Positions 33,965 to 43,895 of a DNA stretch of 64,000 bases are shown piece after piece. Source of the DNA: Isoetes taiwanensis. Taxonomy: Eukaryota; Streptophyta; Lycopodiopsida; Isoetales; Isoetaceae. The translations under genes were made by a program, and so were the position numbers. The DNA is taken from assembly GCA_021234155.1 (NCBI GenBank), contig JAJEKV010000005.1:15063468-15127467 (forward strand). The letters run 5' to 3'. The notes below the pieces were generated by a model that saw only the letters and a program-made list of their open reading frames with translations, did no database searches and had not been told where the DNA came from. Numbering within the stretch: the first letter of the stretch is position 1; each line of letters opens with the position of its first letter.

Positions 33965-34200
33965 CTTCCTTCCTTCCTTCCTTCCTTCTAATTAATGATC
34001 TAAAATAATGAAGTAAATAATGATCTATGATCTATCTGCTCTATGATCTTGCTCTATGATCTATGATCTATGATCTATGATCTATGATCTATGATCTATG
34101 ATCTATGATCTATGATCTATCTGCTCTATGATCTTGCTTATATGATTTTGCTGTATCTGCTCTTATTCTATTTCACTAGCTCTTCCTCTATCTGCTCTAA
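33965..34200. repeat. Microsatellites (CTTC)n and (GATCTAT)n at the LINE 3' end
   Basis: (CTTC)n follows the LINE end at 33965-33988. (TGATCTA)n with interruptions runs about 34019-34130. The following segment to 34200 duplicates 28.75-28.84 kb, marking the far side of the LINE insertion. Confidence 0.9.
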
Positions 34201-34668
34201 ATAATGAACTAAAACAATGAACTAAATATTGAACTAAACAAGGAGTATTATTATTATATATCTGCTCTATCTGCCTTCATTCTATTCTATTATATTCTAC
34301 TGCCTTCATATTCACTGGCTTCATATTCTCATTCTTTCGTTACGCATTACGCGATTCGCGTTATTCGCATTCTCGCATTACGTTAGAATAATATGTTAGA
34401 ATGGGAGAAATCGCGCTTGGCGCATTTCTATTTTTGGGTTTCGATTTTCCACTAGGTTAATCAAAGCGCGCCAGGCGCGTTTTTTGTTTGGCTTTTCTAT
34501 TTCATACGGTTCTATACAAATCGCGCCAGGCGCGTGTGAAATAGATCTGTGAAAAAAAAAACAAAGCAAACGCGCCTGGCGCGTTTTGAATTATGTATGT
34601 TCAGAATCGTTTTATGGGGAGAGTAATATATCATTTGCTAATTACTTAATTTCTCTCGTTCTAGTGCC

Positions 34669-35088
34669 ATGGATTTTCCTTATGAATATACACTGGCTGC
34701 TCCTAGTTCAAATACACTGGCTGGTTCTAGTTCAAATACACTTCCCCTGGACGACCATCAACTCTGGACCCTGTACAAGATATTACTTGATTGTGCTGTT
34801 CAAAACGTTCAAAGAGAGTTGGAGAATCCATTAGACAGTCTGTATCACGGGCCATGGGAACACTTCCATCGCATCTCTGGACATATGCGGCTCCTCATGC
34901 TCTTAGTAAGGCTCGTGCCAACAAATAAGTACGAGGATTTGATTTATAGTATCAAGGATCGATACAACACTTTGGTTTGGAGACTCGACATTCGCAGGGA
35001 AGATGAGGATCCTGTCATATCAGAGTGGTTCAGGTGGGACTTTTGGCGGTATTGGGCCGATGAAGTGGGCCTATGTGACATATTGTAG
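34669..35088 (+). CDS. Unrecognised 139-residue protein, cargo of the large element
   Basis: ATG 34669 to TAG 35088. A short Ser/Thr repeat near the N-terminus (SSNTLAGSSSNTLPL) is followed by a helical, charged segment (LWTLYKILLDCAVQNVQREL, LLMLLVRLVPTNKYEDLIYS) and a Trp-rich end (WFRWDFWRYWADEVGLCDIL). No signal peptide or membrane segment is evident and no family is recognised. Copies of the element palindrome flank it (34568 upstream; 35100 and 35163 downstream). Base composition and an undisturbed frame suggest real coding sequence. Confidence 0.5.
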   Translation: MDFPYEYTLAAPSSNTLAGSSSNTLPLDDHQLWTLYKILLDCAVQNVQRELENPLDSLYHGPWEHFHRISGHMRLLMLLVRLVPTNKYEDLIYSIKDRYNTLVWRLDIRREDEDPVISEWFRWDFWRYWADEVGLCDIL

Positions 35089-35246
35089 AGATAGAAAGAA
35101 TTCGCGCCTGACGCATTTTTGCAGAAGAAGAAATGTACATACTTTTTTGGAATATGAATATAAACTCGCGCCTGGCGCAATTTTGCACTATACTTTTATG
35201 TCATTAGTTTATTATGTTTTTTTATATGCAATGTCGAAAACATTGA

Positions 35247-35354
35247 ATCCTTTGATGCCCTCCAGCCAGTATGACCAACCCCAAGAAACTATATATTTTC
35301 ATTAATGTGTAGTTTCATGGGGTTGATATGACTGGCTAAAGAGCATCAAAGAAT
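35247..35354. ncRNA. MIRNA-like foldback, ~48-bp arms
   Basis: Arms TTTGATGCCCTCCAGCCAGT... (from 35250) and ...ACTGGCTAAAGAGCATCAAA (to 35350) pair over about 48 positions with roughly ten mismatches or bulges and a 10-15-base loop. Size, imperfection and loop fit a plant pre-miRNA, but a small MITE is equally possible. No mature sequence I know matches. It lies between two cargo frames of the large element. Confidence 0.45.
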
Positions 35355-35749
35355 ACAAAATTCACAACATCACGCAGATGTTATGATATATTCATTTTTT
35401 TTTTAATATCCAAATATACATACCTTTTTCAGACGTTCTTTTGGCCATGCTACAAATGTGCCCACGCTTTCACCAACTGTATCGCCACCGGGATGTCTTC
35501 TTGGAAGAGCCTCGTCTTCATAATTGCAGTTTATAATGGAAATCTTACAGAAACTGTTTCCAAGAGGAACACCATGACACATAGAACTTGGATTCAGATC
35601 TTCGATTTTACATAAGTCTACTCGGCGCTAGATAGCATTCTTCTCCGACACTGATAAAGAACCAGAATGCATTGGAAAAAATAGAGGACGAAAAATAGAG
35701 AACAAGAGAATGCATTCGGAATGGAATCACACTCACCATAGTTCAGCAG

Positions 35750-35890
35750 ACATCGAATGGGATTGAAGGCGGCTCGATCGAATGGGATTGAAGGCGTTGT
35801 AGACGGATCTTGGGCGCTCTGATAGTCGATTGTTCTTGGGCGCTCTGATAGTAGGAATGATCTTGGGCGCTCTGATAGTAGGTGGCCGAT
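35750..35890. repeat. Short tandem repeats (CTTGGGCGCTCTGATAGT)n
   Basis: Three units of CTTGGGCGCTCTGATAGT at about 35808-35880, preceded by two units of GAATGGGATTGAAGGCG at about 35757 and 35781. Confidence 0.9.
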
Positions 35891-37257
35891 TAGGTGGTAG
35901 TAGATTGCCACATATGCGTTTCTTGAAATTAATAATTAATTGTTATCTTGAAATTGCACTAAAAAGAAAAACACAATTTAAATTTGTAAATGAGCGGAAT
36001 GGTAATTAATTAAAGTATAAATTTAAAAGGACGAATTTGAATTCTGATTTGTAAATCGGCGGCCTAGATTATGAACGCATACATATAAGTTTAAACCAAA
36101 ACCCCATCTCATATTATCCGCACTTGCGTTCTATATGGCGTCTAGAGGATCTGGCCGGCGGCGCCGGCCAGTAGAGGTGGGCGGCAGCCCAAGCACAAAT
36201 CCCAAGCACGGAGGTCACTGAACAAGCGAAAAGCACAAATCCAACAAGCCTCGGGTAATTGATCCGTTTTTGTTTTGTAATTGATTTACGTGTCCCTTTT
36301 TTTTGTTAGGTTTTAGGATGTTTTTCTACCCGTGTATTTTACGTGTATGCGTGTCTCTGTATTTTCTACCTTTTATATTGTTTTACGTGTCATTTCTCTT
36401 TGCTTTTACTACCTTGTTTTGTGTGTTTTTGTTATAATCTTCTCCTGTACTCTGTGTTTTTTGTTTTGTATTCTCCATTTTGTATAATGTAGACCGTTTA
36501 ATTATAGTTTGTCTGTATTCTCCAGTTCTTTTGACAAGTCTTTTTTGTAGCCTAGTATGTCTCTTATAATATAAAGCGTCTGTAGGGCCCCTCTTAAAAA
36601 CGCGCTCGGCGCGATTTATAATGTAGAGCGTCTCTGTTATGATTGTTTTTGGTTGTCTCTGCTACTTTTCCTGTGTACAATTTATGTTTTTGAAAGTAAG
36701 GCGTCTATCAAAACGCGCTCGGCGCGATTTCATTACTCACCACATGATTGTAACTTTCAGGATCTTCTAAAATGTGAAAAGAAAAGCAAAGCAAAACTTG
36801 CTAGGTCCGAGGGACATCCGCACGAGAAAAAACCAAGAACGGGAGGAAGATGTATCGATTCTTGATTTGGCACACGTTGTGACCATTGGCGATCGGCCGG
36901 AATAATGAAGGCTCGGTAGAGCCTCCATGTCGAAAGAAGATCTACCAGAGGGCTCAAATGGTATGTGGAGATCTTCAAGACTAGTGGAAAGACAGATTTG
37001 ATTTTCATGTCTAGAGTTAAGGAAACCGGATCAAATGAAGAAACAAGGTATTCTGATCACATCACGAAGAACGGGGGCGATTCATATTGTTCCGTATTAC
37101 TTGAAGCGGGTCCTAAAAAAAAAAAAGTATTGAAGAAGATAAATTACTTGCGATGCAGTTCCTTTAAAGAGACTGACCCTAAGAACGGATGAGGCATGAG
37201 ATAACCTCTTCAAATTTGGCTGGTCGGTGGTGAACCATTGACACCAAAAAAAAATAT

Positions 37258-37938
37258 GTGAAGGTCTCTCACCATGTGAGAAGAGCAATCGAGACAAGGC
37301 CGTCAGCTAGTCTGTACCTACAAGCTTTAAAAGAGAAGGAAGATGCAAGTTCTAGAGCCGGGGAAACACCAGACGTTCTAGGCATTACAGATATGACTAG
37401 TGATGACGACAAGGCGAGACAGTTAGAGGCCATGAGCAAACTCAAGAAATATGCTGACAAGTATCCACTGGGCCTTAACTTCACGCATCCTATCCATGTG
37501 GACAGCTTTTCAGGTCCACGAAGCTATGTTTGTCAGCAGAAGATACGACAAGCGCACGCAATGGAAATAGTCAACAAAGATGATAGAAAACCCGGGCCGG
37601 TGCCAATGCCGGCGGATGTGGTGCCTTTTGATATGAAGACGAAGAAGGTGTTGATATGGAATAAACTTGAAGATTTAATTGGCAACCTCGATATTCACTT
37701 CATGATAATAGATGGCCAAAGATTCGATGGAGCGAAGGTTTTGATCGGTCAAGCACAAAAAACTGAAATCGGTTATTCTATAGACGTATTGATCGAAAAT
37801 TGCCGGTTCCTCAGTGGCTCAACAACAGCAGCAGAATTAGCCGAAATCAGCGCGCTACTGAATGACATGGGAAAGACATTCCTATACAAAAGGTATTTTA
37901 TTTTCCCACACATAGCGTTCCAAATCAGCGCCCGGTAG
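37258..37938 (+). CDS. Unrecognised 226-residue open frame without an ATG start
   Basis: Open from an in-frame stop upstream to the stop at 37938. The first codon of the conserved-looking part is not ATG, so a first exon or a disabled start is likely. It contains TSDDDKARQLEAMSKLKKYA, LNFTHPIHVDSFSGPRSYVC and VLIWNKLEDLIGNLDIHFMI; the residue mix is that of a soluble globular protein. No family recognised. Paired palindromes follow at once (37960-38160). Frames at 36750-37190 (KSKAKLARSEGHPHEKKPRT) may be an earlier part of the same gene. Confidence 0.4.
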   Translation: MKVSHHVRRAIETRPSASLYLQALKEKEDASSRAGETPDVLGITDMTSDDDKARQLEAMSKLKKYADKYPLGLNFTHPIHVDSFSGPRSYVCQQKIRQAHAMEIVNKDDRKPGPVPMPADVVPFDMKTKKVLIWNKLEDLIGNLDIHFMIIDGQRFDGAKVLIGQAQKTEIGYSIDVLIENCRFLSGSTTAAELAEISALLNDMGKTFLYKRYFIFPHIAFQISAR

Positions 37939-38288
37939 CGTTTTAGCTAATCGCGTATTTACAAAAAAAGCGGGCCCGCACGATTTCTTCATATGGCATA
38001 CATGAAGAGATCGCGCCGGGCCGCGTTTTGTAAATACGTGATGCAAAAACGCCACTATCGCGCTTTATGTTGTTATTTGTGTTGACGGATTTACAAGAAA
38101 CGCGTCTGGCGCGAATTCTTCATCATGAAGAAATTGCACCAGGCGCGTTTCTTGTAAATCCGTGGTTAACGAAAACGCGCCTGGCGCGTTTTATATTGTT
38201 ACTTTCCGCGGCTGTCTATTTTTTTATCTAACGGCCCATATTTTGCGGTCCAGATATGGAGGCGATTCGCGGCTTGCGCCAGTAACCA

Positions 38289-39024
38289 ATGGATCGAATA
38301 TGGAAAACCAATGCCGACCCGGACAAGGGCAATCTAAGAGTGCGAATTCAAATTACTAGAAAGGACACCGTGCCAAACCATAATACTGAGGACAAGACCA
38401 AGGGCACTAGATCAAAGAAGAAAAAGGGGATGCACAAGGCGGGTACGAAAGAGCAAAGCGGTGCCAAAGGATGCCCGCAAAGATTGTTTTTTCTTCCACC
38501 CGGTATGGGAAAAGTGGAACGAATTTTGGGGCGCCTATTCGGAAAAGAAGTTGCCGATTCGTATGGCGGGTTTCCTCCATAAGATCGTCTATTTTTGATA
38601 TAGGTATCACGAAATGAGAAAGGCACAAGGATTGGATGATGCGTAATTAATCTACATTCTAGATAGATGCATCGAAAAGGAAGTTATCTACAAGAAAACG
38701 TCTGCGACAAAGCACTTGACATCTTTTCGAAGATGCATGCGATTCGATAAAAAATATGAAAGTCCCGAAAAAAGGTGTTGGCGAAGAACCGCAAAGGCTC
38801 TCGGGGAGACTTCATGTTATCGAGATAGGCTTAATGCAAAAAGTACAACGTATCTAATGATGACATTAAGAAATATGTATTTTGGTCAAAAGATTTTGTG
38901 AAGCGACAAAAAGGCGAAGAATGTGGCGACTCTTAAGGGGATTCACACGAAAGTGGCGTCGGCCTAAAAAGAAAAGTTGCTTTGGTGAAGAAGACGACGA
39001 AGAGGAGTCCCCTTTTTCTATAAG
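38289..39024 (+). pseudogene. Broken coding-like stretch, basic protein
   Basis: Frame 38289-38582 gives NADPDKGNLRVRIQITRKDT and a very basic stretch (RSKKKKGMHKAGTKEQ), then LFFLPPGMGKVERILGRLFG. Short frames with many stops follow to 39024. It probably belongs to the decayed gene downstream. No domain recognised. Confidence 0.3.
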
Positions 39025-40994
39025 GTGTCCACTTTGGTTATAAGTGTGCCTTACCCAGTGGGTGAAGGGCCAACCGACATCACTCTATTTGTTCTTGATA
39101 GCCGTACGAGAGATGGACACAAGTTGATTACAGCACCTTCTTCAACACATGCGGTGGTTTTCTACGACCGAGATGCATTATACTATCGTGGACGGTTTGC
39201 CACTCAGACATTTCCCTCGCGATATGCACTAGGCTGCTGCCGAATGATTTCGAATGCATTAAAGTGATGAGGCAAGCAGTAATGATAGATGAAAACAAAG
39301 ATAGTGAGTTTAGTACCGAAAGTAAGATCTCACATGTGCTAGTCCTTATGATAGCCATTATGGATGATACAGAATATGAAAGACTCAAGGGGAAACCAGA
39401 AGGTGAGAAGATTGCTTGGCAGTGCTATCGGCTAGATGACCCCCTATTGAAAAATGTTTTTTTATGTCGAATCCAATGCTGAAGACAAAGGGAAAGGGAC
39501 TACAGATGTGGATGTGGACTTTGAAGAGGACGAAAGAGGAAGAGGAAAGAAGAAAACTAGGGTCGACCACGTCCTTAATTCACCAATCAAGTATGAGCTA
39601 CTGACGGCGCATAAGGGGAGGCTGAATAAGTACGGGTTTTCTTTGGCCCTTTCGAGTTTTCTGATTGAAGCCTTCTGCCCTTTAGAGTCTACGTGTTGGG
39701 AGTTTCATGTTGGAGGTTATGTCGGGCGGGAAGCTCTGAAGCTAGCTAAGAAATGCCAAAGTGTGGTCTCTGATGGTCAAGCCAAGGACTTCCTTGATAT
39801 TTTTTTCGAGAAAGTGCTAGAGGTGGCACCTAGGGGTCCGATAGGTAGTGCAAAAAATAAAGCTTCCAGCTCTAAGTCCGAATTACCTGCAGATCTGGCT
39901 GCAGAGCGGGAACAAATGAGAAAGCAGATGGAGCACATAAAGATGAATATCGACAAGCAGCAGCTTAACTATGCGGCCGAGAGCGTGCCTATCATTCCAA
40001 TCACATTGGAAAATCCGACTGAAGTGGATGTAGGTAACGCAAACGAAGAAGACAAAATCCTATATGATACAGTGGATTCGAAAAGCTCGAGTCAGGTTAG
40101 CATAAAGAGTAATGAAGTATCAACCATAGTTCAAACACTAAGTGATGTGGCTGACACTTCTGGCAGACCGAAGACAGCCGAGAGTAAGCTCATCATTGCG
40201 GATGTTGAACAGGGAATCGAAAAGGTATGTTATTCAAACGAAATGAAAAAAAATCGCGCCGCATGCGATTTCAATTCTTCAAACAGAATTGAAAATCGCG
40301 CCAGACGCGATTTCAATTTTCTTTTTTCTTGTCTCACAAGTGTGTGCTTTATTACTACAGACCTAATCCAGTTTCCTCCAAAATTCTGGTGTTCGATTTG
40401 AATGGAGTGCTCGCAAAACGTTACCTAAAGCACAATTCCCTTTATCATGGTATGCACGAAAACCATTTGAGGCAGTGCAAAATGGGTATATCCGCGGCAG
40501 TATCACGAAGGAGATGTTAGACCAAGCTTACACTTTATTTCGTTGTGCAATTTGGTCGTCGATGGAGAATTGAAATATACAGGAAGTTTCGAGAGTAGTT
40601 CCTGAGTTACATAGAGATTGGGCATCTGTTTGGGATCAGAGCAAATGTAAGTCATTCAATAACCCGAAGGATCCTACAGGTAAAAAAATATTTGTGAAAT
40701 GCTTGAGCGACATGATGGATGACTTGGGCGTTCAGGAGAAGGAAGACATCATTATAGTTGATGATGACGCCTTGAAGTGTTGCTTCAATCGATCCACGAT
40801 CACTAAATCCACCATCCTATCATCCTGAAGATTTTGACAAAGATGACTTCCTGCTTCGTTTTGTCAGTATCTTGCACGAAATAGCTACAGGAAAAACGGT
40901 CGAAGAGATACAAACACTATACCCGCAACTTAATCGGACAGGGGAAATTGACAGGGACCTAGAGAAGATCGTTCTAGAAAGGGAACTTTTTTGA
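39025..40994 (+). pseudogene. Degraded gene: unknown N-terminal region plus FCP1/NIF-like phosphatase domain
   Basis: Three frames joined by slips at short homopolymers (39264, about 39455) encode VFYDRDALYYRGRFATQTFP, YELLTAHKGRLNKYGFSLAL and a helical acidic tail (EREQMRKQMEHIKMNIDKQQ). A probable intron (GTATGT at 40225 to CTACAG at 40359) contains a paired palindrome. Next comes KILVFDLNGVLAKRY, the NIF/FCP1 signature with Asn in place of the second Asp, as in the plant 'DLNGLL' subgroup; then FRCAIWSSMEN, DIIIVDDDALKCC and NPPSYHPEDFDKDDFLLRFV at the C-terminus. Stops at about 40576 and 40828 break it. It may be a captured host gene. Unlike the gene at 56.4 kb, the catalytic D-x-D is not conserved. 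Confidence 0.6.
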
Positions 40995-41349
40995 TATATA
41001 TGTATACAGGAAATACACTTTCCAAAAAGTTTTGAATATGAAATATACTTTACACCAACCTCTTTCGAATATATATTGTGTTCTTATATCAGCATTATTG
41101 GTTCTGTGTACGTATTATTCTTTTATATTATGTGTATGGTTTGCTATACTTTTTTTTTTTTTTTTTTTTTTTTGATGGCAAGGTTGTTTTTCCTATTCAT
41201 TTAGAATAAGTACATATCAGAAAATTCACTTCTGATGAAGTGGTCACATAAAGTGACAAAAAGTGTCTCTATACTCCTCATAATGGGGTACAAAATTGAG
41301 ACATAAAGATCCTTAGATCGAAAAACATAGTTTAATACACACTGAGATT

Positions 41350-42430
41350 CTAATTAGCCATATTTAGTAGATCCTGTAAAGTAAGATCCGCAACTGCTGT
41401 GGTCCCGAAGATATTTAGCATCTCATCCAACGTTGTTGTACTGAAGCTGGTGAAGTCGAGCAGCATCAGAACCCGAGCCTCTCTCTTTTGTTGCCACGAG
41501 TGATATAGAGAGACAAAGAAGGGTTTTAAATTGTTGAATCTCCATACCTCTGGTTTGTCCAGAATCTTCTTGATAGCAGAGGAGTGAATGATTTCCTGTT
41601 TAAGAAGAATCAGGTGCTGTTCTAGCTCCATTTCATTGAATCTCCATATGGATTCATCATCAAAGTTGTCCTCCCAACGAGAAGGTGCTCCAACTTTATC
41701 AAGCCTCTTCTGTTGATCTGTGGAGCACACCATGAAAATCAATTAGATTGAGCACACAGAAATTAAACAATTCTTGGAATCTGCCAATTTGATCCCAATC
41801 TTTGTCATAGTTGTCCCCCCTGAGCAATCTGTGTGCCATAGCCATATCTTGCAGGGCAACCAGAAAGGTTTTTTTTAACCAGATGATGCTGATTGCTTTA
41901 TGCTGAATGGCAACCAAGTTCCTATGCTTCCATACTATCCAGCAGCATAAAGTTCGAATGGAATTTATTAATCTTGTCTTCCCATCAAGAAATTTCAGAA
42001 TATTTGTGGGGAAGCCAAAATTAAGCTGGGTTGTCCAGGTCCAAAATTCCTCAATTTTGGGGCAGAGGAATACATGATTAGAGGTTTCTTCCCTTCCACA
42101 ACCTAAAGGGCATAGTTTTGAGGCTAGATTGTCATATTTGGCCCTTGAAGCATTGGTGTGCAGAGATTGTTGGATGACAAGCCATCTGAACATCATCATC
42201 TTGGCAGCTCCATATGTCTTCCAGCTTTTAGCACAGATCCTTTTATATTTTCTTTCACTGCATCCCCAAAGCCTATTACCTTTTGATTGAGCATTTGGCA
42301 ATAAGGCCTGGTAGATTTCTCTGACTATAGAAGTTTCCTTCTTGTTGAGTGTCCACTGATTGGTACCCATTGCTAGCTCTGAATTCAAATGATTAGAAAT
42401 GGACTCTCCTTATCTAAATATGTGCCTTTG
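41350..42430 (-). pseudogene. LINE ORF2 C-terminal part (zf-RVT region)
   Basis: The minus strand from 42390 gives LNSELAMGTNQWTLNKKETS, WKTYGAAKMMMFRWLVIQQS and the zinc-binding block LCPLGCGREETSNHVFLCPK (Cys, Cys, His, Cys), then CCWIVWKHRNLVAIQHKAIS. A second overlapping frame (41742-41350) continues to the stop with SRWEDNFDDESIW and LHLQDLL-like tail sequence. At least two frame changes are present. It is the continuation of the reverse transcriptase cut at 46.37 kb. Confidence 0.85.
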
Positions 42431-42808
42431 GTCATTAGGGCGGATTTGGGGTCTCAAAATGGCCTCCTATCAGCCATTCCACGTCATATTTTCGCTCCTT
42501 TTTTCCCATGCCACCTAGGATACCAAAATCTCATCATTACAGATTTACTTGGAATATTCTCCCGGAATAAAGGGGATCGCGCATTCATGGCGCCATATGT
42601 ATTTAATTCTGTTGGTTGTCAGATAGACTGATGCAACACGTGTCTCTTGGTTTGTCAGATACCAAGCGTGCGCGTCACGGATTCTTGCGCTATTTCATTT
42701 AGAGGCCATGGCCATACAAGCTTCCCGCCTTCCACATTTCAAAATTTGAATGTGTAGGTTGAAGCTTTGTATCAGACTTTCATTTCGAGGCGCTGCAGCT
42801 GAGCCTTA

Positions 42809-43012
42809 TGGGTGGTTCACATGGAGAAATTTAGGCCCTCCGCTGAGTTCTAGCGGAGTCAGCACTGATTAAAAAATTCAGCACTGCATCAGCTACGCAA
42901 GTTGGATCTTGCGAGGGCTGATTTTCCAAAACGGGGCTGAATTTTTTTGCCTCAGCCCAAGTTCAGCAGGTTTTAAGCCAGCGCTTCGCAGTTCGTCCAT
43001 GTGAACTCAGCA
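42809..43012. mobile_element. Tourist/Harbinger-like MITE, 204 bp, target duplication TTA
   Basis: TTA at 42806-42808 and 43013-43015 flanks inverted ends TGGGTGGTTCACATGGA and, read inward from the right, TGCTGAGTTCACATGGA. The duplication and size fit Tourist-type MITEs of the PIF/Harbinger superfamily. The interior has GAGTTCTAGCGGAGTCAGCA and related short dyads. Confidence 0.7.
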
Positions 43013-43083
43013 TTAACCGGGATCTTTACTTCATCCCAATACAGGCTTCCCACCCCCTACAATTCAAAATTTGAATTTGCTTA

Positions 43084-43578
43084 ATGTATAAAAGCATGGA
43101 TTGTAGGAGAATGGACTTTTCGATTTCCATATGCACGTTGCAAATTTCAAAAAACGAGGTTAGTACGGACGTTCGGCTCACACGAAGCGAATTATGCTGT
43201 GGCATACAAATTGTACACCTTCATTTCGCGCCGTGCGATCCACGCAGTATGGAAGCTCCAAATGATGTGTGGATAAGGATCCAACTTACTCACGAATATG
43301 CTCCAGTCTTCAATCGCAAAAAAGGAGGTCTAAAAAATAAGAACTTAGACCTCGACGTGTTGTGTCTTGTAGGCTCAAAAAGTGTCGACATTTGGGCAGA
43401 TGACAGTTTATATCCATTGGATCCGTTGAGTGGCAAGAAACCGTCATTTCGGGACGTTTCAAGTTTAGTCCGATTTTGTGGTGACGGTAACTTTGGCCTC
43501 CTGGGATATTGTGAGAGATTGAGAGAGGATGAAGGCATTCGGAATCGAATACAGTTCCTTGAGATGAGCTGCTTCTGA
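43084..43578 (+). CDS. Unrecognised 164-residue frame inside the TIR element
   Basis: ATG 43084 to stop 43578. It contains VWIRIQLTHEYAPVFNRKKG, LDLDVLCLVGSKSVDIWADD and FRDVSSLVRFCGDGNFGLLG. No domain, signal peptide or membrane segment is seen. It is the only long frame in the 3.94-kb element and may be a captured gene piece. Confidence 0.35.
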   Translation: MYKSMDCRRMDFSISICTLQISKNEVSTDVRLTRSELCCGIQIVHLHFAPCDPRSMEAPNDVWIRIQLTHEYAPVFNRKKGGLKNKNLDLDVLCLVGSKSVDIWADDSLYPLDPLSGKKPSFRDVSSLVRFCGDGNFGLLGYCERLREDEGIRNRIQFLEMSCF

Positions 43579-43895
43579 TAAGGAAGGGATTATGTCCGTG
43601 AAGATGCTAATAAATGACATTATACTTTGCAATGCGAGGGGTTTATATAATCCTTGAAGTACAAAGGTTATGGCGTTTGTGTTTAGATACCTCTAATACA
43701 AGAAGTCTTTGACTACTTTGCTATTTAAATTATAGCGAAAATGAGTCTTGAAACTCTTTAAGTAGTAGAAGAACTCTTTGACTAGTTATCCATTTGATGA
43801 CCATTTTTTAAGAAAATATGATATGTGACATTCTTATATGCAAACATTCATAAAATTTATGAACATTGAAGGTCAAAGCCATCCTTGTTTAAAGA
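43579..43895. other. AT-rich spacer, nothing recognised
   Basis: Between the unrecognised frame and the hairpin array; no repeat or frame of note. Confidence 0.5.

Larger units (their letters stand above)
28838..33990 (+). mobile_element. LINE of the second lineage, plus strand, heavily decayed
   Basis: Contains ORF1-like, endonuclease and reverse-transcriptase remnants in the correct order. The 3' end reads GTGGACGTTAAAATAAAC followed by (CTTC)n. GGACGTTAAAA plus a tetranucleotide repeat also ends the element at 54.36 kb, so this family ends in a microsatellite and not in poly(A). About 39 bp (TCTGCTCTTATTCTATTTCA...) is duplicated at about 28795 and 34157 on either side of the insertion. 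Confidence 0.75.
34408..38192. repeat. Interspersed palindrome family AAACGCGCCTGGCGCGTTT
   Basis: Eleven copies at about 34408, 34464, 34518, 34568, 35100, 35163, 36596, 36710, 37965-38030 (paired), 38090-38160 (paired) and 38172. More copies lie at 40251-40318 (paired) and 52051-52072, and a half site at 52324. The A/T-rich shoulders and GCGCC/GGCGC core are conserved. A related dyad, CTGGCCGGCGGCGCCGGCCAG minus its last base, starts at 36151. Copies lie between frames or in a probable intron (40.25 kb), not inside long frames. They serve as a fingerprint of the large element across the LINE insertion. Confidence 0.9.

Noticed and set aside
36300-36650. T-rich region with short frames as a gene
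   Set aside because: Low-complexity T/G sequence without domains; treated as spacer within the large element.
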